DNA from: DATDAH01 sp963823495
GTDB lineage: Bacteria > Actinomycetota > Acidimicrobiia > Acidimicrobiales > DATDAH01
DNA: 64,000 nucleotides
Direction of reading: 5' to 3'
Assembly: GCA_963823495.1 (NCBI GenBank)
Contig: CAWGLV010000001.1
Location: 2,914,001-2,978,000 of the forward strand
The position numbers and the translations under genes are program-made. The notes beneath the pieces are model-generated. The model worked only from the letters and a program-made list of their open reading frames with translations. It ran no database searches and was not told the origin of the DNA. Positions within the stretch are counted from its first letter, which is position 1. The number at the start of each line of letters is the position of its first letter. Positions 15,001 to 22,365 of the stretch are shown piece after piece.

Positions 15001-15765
15001 ATGAAGGACGCCCTCGGGGCCGTACAGACCGCCCTGGTGCTCGGAGGCACCTCCGAGATCGCCCTGGCCACCGTGCGCCGCCTGGCCCGGGACCGCCTGC
15101 GCCGGGTGGTGCTGGCCGTACGCGACCCGGAAGCCGCCGCCCCCGCCGCCGACGGACTGCGGGATGCAGGCCTCGAGGAGGTCCACCTGATCGCCTTCGA
15201 CGCCCGGGAGCCGGACACCCACGCGACGGTGATCGCCGAGGCCGTCGGCTGCCTCGGCGACCTCGACCTGGTGATCTCGGCCTTCGGCGTCCTGGGCGAA
15301 CAGGCCGCGTTCGACGCCGACCCGGCCCGCGCCGCCGAAGCCGTCGAGGTGAACCTGGCCGGGGCCGTCTCCAGCGGCCTGGCCGCGGCCAACCGGCTGC
15401 GGGAGCAGGGCCACGGCACGCTCGTGGTGATCTCCTCGGTCGCCGGCGAGCGGGTGCGGGCCGAGAACCTCGTGTACGGGGCCACCAAGGCCGGCCTCGA
15501 CGGCTTCGCCCAGGGCCTGGGCGACGCCCTCCAGGGCACCGGCGCCCGGGTGATGGTCGTTCGGCCGGGATTCGTGGCCACCAGGATGACCGAGGGCCGC
15601 GACCCGGCCCCGTTCGCCACGACTGCCGAGGCGGTGGCCGAGGAGATCGCCAAGGGCCTGGCCAAGGGCGCCGAGGTGGTGTGGGCCCCGCCGGTCCTGC
15701 GGTACGTCTTCAGCGTCATGCGCCACCTCCCTCGACCACTCTGGCGGAAGGTCGCGGCCCGCTGA
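15001..15765 (+). CDS. dprE2: DprE2-like decaprenylphosphoryl-2-keto-ribose reductase
   Basis: A 254-residue short-chain dehydrogenase with the variant nucleotide motif VLGGTSEIALATVRRLA, the active-site serine in VVISSVAGER and the YGATK pair (VYGATKAGLDGF). This matches the DprE2 group, which reduces the keto sugar made by DprE1 to give decaprenylphosphoryl arabinose (DPA), the arabinose donor for cell-envelope polymers. The assignment rests on motif style plus immediate linkage to ubiA and dprE1. The C-terminus (RYVFSVMRHLPRPLWRKVA) is membrane-associated-looking, as in the mycobacterial enzyme. The ATG at 15001 is preferred to the longer open frame. Confidence 0.85.
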   Translation: MKDALGAVQTALVLGGTSEIALATVRRLARDRLRRVVLAVRDPEAAAPAADGLRDAGLEEVHLIAFDAREPDTHATVIAEAVGCLGDLDLVISAFGVLGEQAAFDADPARAAEAVEVNLAGAVSSGLAAANRLREQGHGTLVVISSVAGERVRAENLVYGATKAGLDGFAQGLGDALQGTGARVMVVRPGFVATRMTEGRDPAPFATTAEAVAEEIAKGLAKGAEVVWAPPVLRYVFSVMRHLPRPLWRKVAAR

Positions 15766-15777
15766 GGCGGACCCGCG

Positions 15778-15783
15778 TAGCCT
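15778..15783 (+). promoter_or_regulatory. Possible internal -10 before the 45-aa ORF and ubiA
   Basis: TAGCCT, seven bases before the ATG of the small ORF at 15791. Confidence 0.4.
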
Positions 15784-15790
15784 TCCGGCC

Positions 15791-15928
15791 ATGACTCCGG
15801 GCGCCGTGGAACCGACGCGCCCGGTCCGGGCCCACGACCGTTTCGACCTCGGGCCGGTGGCCCTCCACGGCCCGGCTGTTCTCGACACCCGCCCCGCCCT
15901 CACGGGAGCGGCGATGGACCACCTGTGA
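15791..15928 (+). CDS. 45-aa ORF coupled to ubiA
   Basis: ATG at 15791 runs 45 codons (MTPGAVEPTRPVRAHDRFDL to GAAMDHL) to a TGA at 15926-15928. That stop overlaps the GTG start of ubiA as GTGA. A TAGCCT hexamer sits seven bases upstream of the ATG, so it may be read from its own leaderless transcript. I do not recognise the peptide, which is proline/alanine-rich and soluble-looking. The precise overlap argues that ribosomes traverse it into ubiA. It could be a leader that couples translation rather than a functional protein. Confidence 0.45.
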   Translation: MTPGAVEPTRPVRAHDRFDLGPVALHGPAVLDTRPALTGAAMDHL

Positions 15929-16833
15929 CCACTGCCGGACCGGCGACCGAGTCCGTGGTCGGCGGTCTCCTGCGGGCGGCCCGGCCCAAGCAGTGGGCCA
16001 AGAACCTGCTCGTGTTCGCGGCGCCGGCCGCGGCCGGGGTCATCGACGAGGCCGCTCCCCTGGCCGATGCGACGATCGCCTTCGCCGCCTTCTGCCTGGC
16101 GGCGTCGGGCACCTACCTGCTCAACGACGTGGCCGACCGGGAGTCCGACGCCCGCCACCCCACGAAGCGCAACCGGCCGATCGCGTCCGGTGTGGTCACT
16201 CCCGGCCTGGCCACCGTCGTCGGCGGGCTGGCGATCGCCGCGGGCGTGGGGATCAGCTTCCTGGCCGACTGGCACCTCGCGGTCGTGGTCGCCATCTACG
16301 TGGCCATGACCACGGCGTACAGCCACTGGCTCAAGCACGTCGTGATCCTCGACGTGGTCACCGTGGCCGCCGGGTTCGTGCTGCGGGCCATCGCGGGGGC
16401 GGCGGCGACGGGCGTCCCCGTGTCGGACTGGTTCTTCATCGTCACCTCGTTCGGATCGCTCTTCGTGGTCACCGGCAAGCGCCAGGGGGAGGTCGGCGAC
16501 CTGGCCGAGGAGGAGGGGGGCTCGGGTGACATCCGCGCCACCCTCGACGAGTACAGCACCTCGTACCTGGCCTACCTGCGGACCGTCTCCTCGGGCGTGA
16601 TGTTCGTGGCCTACTGCGTCTGGGCCTTCGAGACCGCCGCGGGATCCACCGGCTCGGTCCCGTGGTTCGAGCTGTCGATCCTGCCCTTCGTCGTGGCCGT
16701 CCTGCGCTACGCCCTGCTGCTCGACCGGGGACAGGGGGCCGCCCCCGAGGAGCTGTTCCTCGCCGATCGACCGCTACAGCTGGCCGGGCTGGCCTGGGCC
16801 CTGGTGTACGGCACGGCGGTCTACCTCGCGTGA
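15925..16833 (+). CDS. ubiA: UbiA-type decaprenyl-phosphate phosphoribosyltransferase
   Basis: A 302-residue polytopic membrane protein of the UbiA prenyltransferase superfamily. ARPKQWAKNLLVFAAP opens it, the metal/diphosphate motif is NDVADRESDARHPTKRNRP, and multiple helices follow with DVVTVAAGFVLRAIAG. In the DPA pathway this enzyme transfers phosphoribose from PRPP to decaprenyl phosphate at the inner membrane. The flanking dprE2 and dprE1 homologues support that substrate over quinone or haem synthesis. The GTG start overlaps the small ORF's stop, and its own stop overlaps the next tiny ORF. Confidence 0.9.
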   Translation: MTTAGPATESVVGGLLRAARPKQWAKNLLVFAAPAAAGVIDEAAPLADATIAFAAFCLAASGTYLLNDVADRESDARHPTKRNRPIASGVVTPGLATVVGGLAIAAGVGISFLADWHLAVVVAIYVAMTTAYSHWLKHVVILDVVTVAAGFVLRAIAGAAATGVPVSDWFFIVTSFGSLFVVTGKRQGEVGDLAEEEGGSGDIRATLDEYSTSYLAYLRTVSSGVMFVAYCVWAFETAAGSTGSVPWFELSILPFVVAVLRYALLLDRGQGAAPEELFLADRPLQLAGLAWALVYGTAVYLA

Positions 16834-16892
16834 GCCCGGTGGACGAGCAAAGGCGCGCCACGGCCCCACCGGGCCGGGAGCGAGGGCCATGA
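16830..16892 (+). CDS. 20-aa coupling ORF between ubiA and dprE1
   Basis: GTG at 16830 overlaps the ubiA stop as GTGA and runs 20 codons. Its TGA at 16890 overlaps the dprE1 ATG as ATGA. The peptide (VSPVDEQRRATAPPGRERGP) has no visible fold. The double overlap spans exactly the ubiA-dprE1 gap, so translational relay is the simplest reading. Chance cannot be excluded, since dprE1 also has its own GGGAG ribosome site. Confidence 0.4.
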   Translation: MSPVDEQRRATAPPGRERGP

Positions 16893-18235
16893 GTCCCGAG
16901 CTCACGGGCTGGTCCCGCACGGCGCCGACGGCCGCCACCGTCACGACCCCGACCACCACCGAGGCCCTGGCCGGCAGCCTCGACGACGCCGGCGAGCGCG
17001 GGGTGATCGCCCGCGGCCTGGGCCGGTCGTACGGGGACGCGGCCCAGAACGCCGGCGGCACCGTTGCCGAGGCGACCGGTGTGCGCCGTCTCCTCTCCTT
17101 CGACGGGGCCACCGGACTGGTCACCGCCGAGGCGGGCCTCAGCCTCGACGATCTGCTCCGGACCGTGGTGCCCCGGGGCTGGTTCGTGCCGGTCTCGCCC
17201 GGCACCCGCTACGTGACCATCGGCGGGGCCATCGCCGCCGACGTCCACGGCAAGAACCACCACCGGGACGGTTCCTTCGCGCGGCACGTCCGTTCCCTGC
17301 GTCTCCGCGTCCCGGCCGGGGTCGTCGAGATCGGGCCCGACCAGGACCCCGAGCTGTTCTGGGCCACCGCGGGCGGGATGGGCCTGACCGGGGTGATCCT
17401 CGACGCCACCTTCGCCCTCCAACCGATCCCCTCCAGCCGTCTGCTGGTGGACACCGAGCGCACCACCGACCTCGACGACGCCCTCGACCGCATGGACCGG
17501 CGCGACGACGCCTACCACTACTCCGTGGCCTGGATCGACCTGTTGGCCACCGGCGCGGCGATGGGCCGCTCGGTGCTCACCCGGGGTGACTTCGCCCCCG
17601 CCGACGCCCTCCCGGCGAAGGACCGGACCCACCCGTTCGCCTATGACCCCGCCGTGCGGTTGAGCGCGCCGCCCTGGGTGCCCGACCTGGCCCTCAACCG
17701 CTGGTCGATCCGGGCCTTCAACGAGGCCTGGTACCGGCGCCACCCCAAGCACCGCACCGGCGAGATCCAGGCCATCGCCCCCTTCTTCCATCCGCTCGAC
17801 TTCGTCCGGGGCTGGAATCGCATCTACGGCCGCCGCGGCTTCCTGCAATGGCAGATGGTCGTCCCCTTCGGCGCCGAGGCGACCCTCCGGCGGGCCGTCG
17901 AGACGCTGTCCCAGGCCGGTCGACCCTCGTTCCTGGCCGTCCTGAAGCGCTTCGGTCCCGCCAATCCCGGGCCACTGTCGTTCCCCGTGTCCGGCTGGAC
18001 CCTCGCCCTGGACATCCCGGCCGGCGACGCCTCCCTCGGCGTGCTGCTCGACGGCCTCGACCGCGAGGTCGCCGATGCCGGCGGCCGCATCTACCTGGCC
18101 AAGGACAGTCGCCTCGACCCGGCCCTCCTGCCGGAGATGTACCCCCGCCTCGACGACTGGCGCGCCGCACGCGCCCGCGTCGACCCCGACGGCGCCCTGC
18201 AGTCCGACCTCGCTCGCCGTCTCAGGCTCGTCTGA
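16889..18235 (+). CDS. dprE1: DprE1-like decaprenylphosphoryl-ribose oxidase
   Basis: A 448-residue FAD oxidase of the VAO family. The FAD segment IARGLGRSYGDAAQN and DVHGKNHHRDGSF are typical of DprE1, as is the end (YLAKDSR with the catalytic lysine at residue 405, MYPRLDDW, DLARRLRLV). It oxidises the 2-hydroxyl of decaprenylphosphoryl ribose so that DprE2 can produce the arabinose epimer. At the position of mycobacterial Cys387, the covalent target of benzothiazinones, this protein has alanine (residue 373 in GWTLALDIP). It ends the dprE2-ubiA-dprE1 run and converges on the epimerase gene 12 bases further on. Confidence 0.9.
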   Translation: MSPELTGWSRTAPTAATVTTPTTTEALAGSLDDAGERGVIARGLGRSYGDAAQNAGGTVAEATGVRRLLSFDGATGLVTAEAGLSLDDLLRTVVPRGWFVPVSPGTRYVTIGGAIAADVHGKNHHRDGSFARHVRSLRLRVPAGVVEIGPDQDPELFWATAGGMGLTGVILDATFALQPIPSSRLLVDTERTTDLDDALDRMDRRDDAYHYSVAWIDLLATGAAMGRSVLTRGDFAPADALPAKDRTHPFAYDPAVRLSAPPWVPDLALNRWSIRAFNEAWYRRHPKHRTGEIQAIAPFFHPLDFVRGWNRIYGRRGFLQWQMVVPFGAEATLRRAVETLSQAGRPSFLAVLKRFGPANPGPLSFPVSGWTLALDIPAGDASLGVLLDGLDREVADAGGRIYLAKDSRLDPALLPEMYPRLDDWRAARARVDPDGALQSDLARRLRLV

Positions 18236-18247
18236 CCCCCGAGCTGC

Positions 18248-19198
18248 TCACTCCGGCTGCTGGCTCGCCCAGCGGACGGACTCGCGGACACCGTCCGCGA
18301 GTGACGTCCGGGGCGCCCAACCGAGCAGCTGGAGGATCCGGGTGGTGTCGCCGCCGGTTCGGGCGACATCGCCGGCCTGAGCGGGCTGGTGGTCCAGGAG
18401 AACCGGGCGCCCGACGGCCTCCGCGACGAGGTCGATGAGATCGACGAGTCGGACCGGAGCCCCTCCGGCCACGTTGAGCACGGTGCCCGGCTGGAGGTCG
18501 GCCCGCGCGGCCAGCGTGGTGGCCGCCACGACGTCGTCGATGTAGGTCATGTCCCGGATCTGGCGACCGTCGCCATAGAGCGGGAACGGGGAGCCGGACA
18601 CGGCGGCATCCACGAGGCGTCGTACGCCCATGTCGGGGCGCTGGCGGGGCCCGTACACGCTGAAGTAGCGCAGGGCCACGGTCGGGAGGCCGTGGACCTC
18701 GGCGTGGGCCACGACGAGGTGCTCGCCGGCCAGCTTGGTGACGCCGTACGGGCTGCTCGGACGGGGCAGATCGTCCTCATGGCAGGGGTAGCGGGCGGCC
18801 TCGCCGTAGACCGACGAACTGGAGGCGTAGAGGACGCGCTGCACACCGGCCCGGCTGGCGGCCGCGAGCACCCGCTCCGTGGCCAGGATGTTGTCGGCGA
18901 CATAGGCACGGAGGCCGTCGCCCCAGGAGGGCCGCACCCCAGGCTGACCGGCGAGGTGGCACACGAGGTCGACCCCCTCGAAGACCCGGTCGAGGTCGGC
19001 TTCGACGAGGTCGATCTCCTCGATCCGGACCGAGCCCGGTGACGCCGACCGCACCCAGTCGAGGTTGGCCCGCTTGTGCACCGGGTCGTAGTTCGGCCGC
19101 AGGCAGTCCACCACGACGACGTCGTCGCCCTGCTCGGCGAGCTGTCGGGACAGGGCCGAACCGATGAAGCCGGCGCCGCCGGTCACGAGGACACGCAT
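18248..19198 (-). CDS. NAD-dependent nucleotide-sugar epimerase
   Basis: A 316-residue extended SDR. GGAGFIGSALSRQL binds NAD, ASSSSVYGEA contains the active-site serine, and SPYGVTKLAGEHL gives the YXXXK pair. VALRYFSVYGPRQRPDMG is characteristic of UDP-hexose/uronate 4-epimerases. The likely job is to interconvert an UDP-sugar for envelope polysaccharide, which fits the glycan genes on both sides, though the exact sugar is open. The ATG at 19198 is chosen so the protein starts at MRVLVTGGAG. It lies 17 bases after the aldehyde dehydrogenase on the same strand. Confidence 0.88.
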   Translation of the reverse strand: MRVLVTGGAGFIGSALSRQLAEQGDDVVVVDCLRPNYDPVHKRANLDWVRSASPGSVRIEEIDLVEADLDRVFEGVDLVCHLAGQPGVRPSWGDGLRAYVADNILATERVLAAASRAGVQRVLYASSSSVYGEAARYPCHEDDLPRPSSPYGVTKLAGEHLVVAHAEVHGLPTVALRYFSVYGPRQRPDMGVRRLVDAAVSGSPFPLYGDGRQIRDMTYIDDVVAATTLAARADLQPGTVLNVAGGAPVRLVDLIDLVAEAVGRPVLLDHQPAQAGDVARTGGDTTRILQLLGWAPRTSLADGVRESVRWASQQPE

Positions 19199-19215
19199 GG
19201 GCCGGATGTCTCGCC

Positions 19216-20667
19216 TCAACTGCCGCCGTCGAAGAAGACCGTCTTCGGCTCGGTGTAGGCGGCCATCGCCGCCAGGCCGCTCTCGCGCCCGAGACCGCTC
19301 TGCTTGAACCCCCCGAAGGGTGCCTCCTGGTGAACCGAGGAGTTCGAGTTGACCGACAACACACCGGTGCGCACCGCTTTGGCCACCCGGATCGATCGAC
19401 CGAGGTCACGGGTCCAGAGCGAGCCGGACAGGCCGTACACGGAGTCGTTGGCCAGCGAGATCGCCTCGTCCTCGGTGTCGAACGGGATGACGGTCGCCAC
19501 CGGACCGAAGATCTCCTCCCGGGCCACCCGCATGCGGTTGTCGACCCCGGCCAGCACGGCCGGGGTCAGGTACGAGCCCGCCGCGAGGTCGCCGTCGTCG
19601 GGCACCCGCCCACCGACGACCAGCTCGGCCCCCTCCTCCTGGCCCAGGGCCAGGTACCCCGCCACCGAGTCCCGCCGGCGGTGCGAGATCAACGGACCCA
19701 TCTGGGTGCCCTCCCCGTTCGGGTCCCCGACGGTCACCCGCTCGGTGTGGTGGGCGAACGCCGCCACGAAGTCGTCGTACACGGGGCGCTCGACCAGGAC
19801 GCGGGCCCGGGCGCAGCAGTCCTGACCGGCGTTGTCGAACACGGCCATCGGCAGCTCTGCGGCGGCCCGTTCCAGATCGGCGTCGGCGAACACGATGCAC
19901 GGCGACTTCCCGCCGAGCTCGAGCGCGACCCGGGCGATGTTGGGGGCCGACCGTTGCAGGATCCGGGTCCCGGTCGTGGTCTCGCCCGTGAAGCTGATCT
20001 TGTGCACCCTCGGGTCGCCGACGAGGACATCGCCCAGGTCGGCCCCGGGCCCGGGCAGGACCGACACCGCGTCCGGGGGCACGCCGGCGTCGACGAGCAG
20101 CTCGCCCAGCATCAGCGCCGAGAGGGGCGTGTAGCTCGCCGGCTTGAGCACGATCGTGTTGCCACAGGCCAGCGCCGGGGCCACCTTCCATCCCGCGATC
20201 ATCAGGGGGAAGTTCCAGGGAACGATCAGGGCACAGACACCGACGGGCTCCCGCAACACGACGGCCAGGCCGGGCTTGGCGACGGGGGGGACCTCGCCGT
20301 GCACCTTGTTGGCCGCTCCGCCGTAGTACTCGAACGTGGAGGCCGTGGCCTCGACCTCCCAGGCGGCACTGGCCGCCGGCTTCCCGGCGTTGGCCACATC
20401 ACAGGCCACGAACTGGTCGGAGCGCTCGCGCAGCAGCGCCGCGACGCGAAGGAGGGTCCTTCCTCGTTCGACCGCAGGCATCCGGGGCCACGCACCCTCC
20501 TCGAACGCGCGTGTCGCGCCGGCCAAGGCCAGGTCGACGTCGGCGCCGGTCCCCTTCGCCACCGAGGCCACCACGGACCCGTCGTGGGGGTTGTGGACCT
20601 CGAAGGTGGACCCCTCCGCCGCGGGCCGCGCGACGCCGCCGATCAGCAGGTCGCGGTGCTCGGCCAT
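19216..20667 (-). CDS. Aldehyde dehydrogenase
   Basis: A 483-residue NAD(P)-dependent aldehyde dehydrogenase. The catalytic glutamate is in LELGGKSPCIV, the nucleophilic cysteine in GQDCCARAR, and the substrate/NAD segment VPWNFPLMIAGWKVAPAL is intact, as is EEIFGPVATVIPF. It oxidises an aldehyde to an acid in the cytosol. It is divergent from a glutamine-synthetase-like ligase. That pairing recalls the gamma-glutamyl polyamine or amine breakdown route, where an aldehyde dehydrogenase of this type acts two steps later. The inference is from context only. TACGAT sits six bases before the ATG. Confidence 0.92.
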   Translation of the reverse strand: MAEHRDLLIGGVARPAAEGSTFEVHNPHDGSVVASVAKGTGADVDLALAGATRAFEEGAWPRMPAVERGRTLLRVAALLRERSDQFVACDVANAGKPAASAAWEVEATASTFEYYGGAANKVHGEVPPVAKPGLAVVLREPVGVCALIVPWNFPLMIAGWKVAPALACGNTIVLKPASYTPLSALMLGELLVDAGVPPDAVSVLPGPGADLGDVLVGDPRVHKISFTGETTTGTRILQRSAPNIARVALELGGKSPCIVFADADLERAAAELPMAVFDNAGQDCCARARVLVERPVYDDFVAAFAHHTERVTVGDPNGEGTQMGPLISHRRRDSVAGYLALGQEEGAELVVGGRVPDDGDLAAGSYLTPAVLAGVDNRMRVAREEIFGPVATVIPFDTEDEAISLANDSVYGLSGSLWTRDLGRSIRVAKAVRTGVLSVNSNSSVHQEAPFGGFKQSGLGRESGLAAMAAYTEPKTVFFDGGS

Positions 20668-20673
20668 CGGGCC

Positions 20674-20679
20674 ATCGTA
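20674..20679 (-). promoter_or_regulatory. Probable -10 of the aldehyde dehydrogenase gene (leaderless)
   Basis: TACGAT on the minus strand, six bases before the ATG at 20667. Confidence 0.5.
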
Positions 20680-20720
20680 GAGAGAGCGCCGTGTTCTGGT
20701 CCGTGTCATGCTCACCCGCC

Positions 20721-22094
20721 ATGGCACCGTCACCGCTGGAACCCAGCGCCATAGAAGCGATGATCCGCGACGGCGAGATCGACACCGTCCTCGTCGTCTT
20801 CCCCGACCTCCAGGGCCGGCTCATGGGCAAGCGGGTCACGGGCCACTTCTTCCTCGACCGCGTCATCGACGGGTCGGTGGAGGCCTGCAACTACCTGCTG
20901 ACCGTCGACGTCGACATGACCGTCCTCCCGGGCTACCAGTACGCCACCTGGGACAAGGGCTACGGCGACTTCAGCTGCCGACCCGATCTGGCCACGCTCC
21001 GGCGGATCCCGTGGCTGGAGGCCACCGCGCTGGTCATGTGCGACCTCTTCGACGAGGAGACCGGCGAGCCCGTCGAGGTGGCGCCGCGCACCATCCTGCG
21101 CCGCCAACTCGAGAAGGCCGCGGCGCTGGGCTACACGATCAAGGCCGGCACGGAACTGGAGTTCATCCTGTTCCGGGAGTCCTACGAGGAGGCGGCGGCC
21201 GCCGACTACCGCGGCCTGACCCCCCAGAACGACTACATCCTCGACTACCACATCCTCCAGACCACCAAGGACGAGTACCTCATCCGCCAGATCCGCAACG
21301 GGATGGACGGCGCGGGCGTCCCGGTGGAGTTCTCCAAGGGCGAGGCCGAGAACGGCCAACACGAGATCAACCTGTACTACGCCGAGGCCCTGGAGATGGC
21401 GGACCGGCACGCGATCTACAAGAACGGGGTGAAGGAGATCGCCGCCCTGAACGGCCAGGCCATCACCTTCATGGCCAAGTACGCCTTCGACAAGGTCGGT
21501 TCCAGCTGCCACATCCACTCCAGCGTGTGGGACGCCGACGGCCAGGACAGCCTGATGTGGGACGACGACGGGCCCCACCACATGAGCCAGGTCTTCCGGG
21601 GCTGGCTCGGGGGCCAGATGGCCGCCACCCGGGAACTGGCCTGGTGCTACGCCCCCTTCGTCAACTCCTACCGGCGTTACCAGCCCGATTCCTGGGCCCC
21701 CACGGCCGTCGGCTGGGGCCGGGACAACCGCACCCTCGGGCTCCGGGTCGTGGGCCACGGAACCGGCTACCGCGTCGAGTCACGCATCCCCGGCGCCGAC
21801 GCCAACCCCTACCTCGCCCTGGCCGCCAAGATCGCCGCCGGCCTCCACGGCATCCAGAACGGGCTCGAGCCCGGTGACCCCTACGAGGGCAACGGCTACG
21901 AGGCCGAGGACCTGGCCCGGGTCCCCCACACGCTGGTCGACGCCATCGGGCTGCTCGAGGGCTCCGCGATGGCCCGGGAGGCCTTCGGGGAAGCCGTCCA
22001 CGACCACCTGGTCAACACCGCGGTCCAGGAGTGGAACCAGTTCAACAAGACCGTCACGGACTGGGAGGTGCGCAGGGGGTTCGAGCGCCTCTGA
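20721..22094 (+). CDS. Glutamine-synthetase-like amine ligase
   Basis: A 457-residue member of the glutamine synthetase superfamily. Visible are GTELEFILF, GQHEINLYYAEAL, the ATP/metal segment GSSCHIHSSVWD, NSYRRYQPDSWAP and the substrate-edge ESRIPGADANPYLALAAKIAAG. Length and these motifs fit the GlnA-like/gamma-glutamylpolyamine synthetase group rather than the housekeeping enzyme; the usual adenylylation tyrosine loop is not evident. It probably joins glutamate to an amine with ATP. It is divergent from the aldehyde dehydrogenase with 53 bases between starts, consistent with a shared amine-utilisation function. Confidence 0.85.
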   Translation: MAPSPLEPSAIEAMIRDGEIDTVLVVFPDLQGRLMGKRVTGHFFLDRVIDGSVEACNYLLTVDVDMTVLPGYQYATWDKGYGDFSCRPDLATLRRIPWLEATALVMCDLFDEETGEPVEVAPRTILRRQLEKAAALGYTIKAGTELEFILFRESYEEAAAADYRGLTPQNDYILDYHILQTTKDEYLIRQIRNGMDGAGVPVEFSKGEAENGQHEINLYYAEALEMADRHAIYKNGVKEIAALNGQAITFMAKYAFDKVGSSCHIHSSVWDADGQDSLMWDDDGPHHMSQVFRGWLGGQMAATRELAWCYAPFVNSYRRYQPDSWAPTAVGWGRDNRTLGLRVVGHGTGYRVESRIPGADANPYLALAAKIAAGLHGIQNGLEPGDPYEGNGYEAEDLARVPHTLVDAIGLLEGSAMAREAFGEAVHDHLVNTAVQEWNQFNKTVTDWEVRRGFERL

Positions 22095-22097
22095 CGG

Positions 22098-22331
22098 TCA
22101 GTTCCCGCGGCGGCGCAGCAGCCAGCCCCCCAGGTTGGCGATCACCGCGCCGAGGACGGCGGCGATGACCAGCGCCAGCCACAGGGGCATGGTGATCTCG
22201 ATCACCAGCCAGTTGAAGGTGGCGTCCTCGGTGTTCTGGACCACGAAGGCGATCAGCGCGATCGCCGCCAGGACCAGGCCGATCAGGCCCAGGTGATGGG
22301 TGGAGGCCGTCGCCCCGTCTTCGTCCGCCAT
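22098..22331 (-). CDS. LapA-domain (DUF1049) small membrane protein
   Basis: A 77-residue protein with two transmembrane helices (LGLIGLVLAAIALIAFVVQN and PLWLALVIAAVLGAVIANLG) and a basic end LLRRRGN. The segment FVVQNTEDATFNWLVIEITMP between them is the signature of the LapA/YciS family, inner-membrane proteins tied to envelope assembly in other phyla. The role in actinobacteria is unknown. The TAAGGT hexamer is six bases before the ATG, and its promoter is back-to-back with that of the gene at 22366. Confidence 0.82.
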   Translation of the reverse strand: MADEDGATASTHHLGLIGLVLAAIALIAFVVQNTEDATFNWLVIEITMPLWLALVIAAVLGAVIANLGGWLLRRRGN

Positions 22332-22359
22332 TGCCCGACCTTAGGCCCCGCCCTAGCGT
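22331..22359 (+). promoter_or_regulatory. Promoter of the 22366 gene: TTGCCC-17-TAGCGT
   Basis: TTGCCC (22331-22336) and TAGCGT (22354-22359) are 17 bases apart. TAGCGT ends six bases before the ATG. This is the clearest two-box leaderless promoter in the window. Confidence 0.55.
22338..22343 (-). promoter_or_regulatory. Probable -10 of the LapA-like gene (leaderless)
   Basis: TAAGGT on the minus strand, six bases before the ATG at 22331. It falls inside the spacer of the divergent plus-strand promoter. Confidence 0.5.
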
Positions 22360-22365
22360 GAGGCC

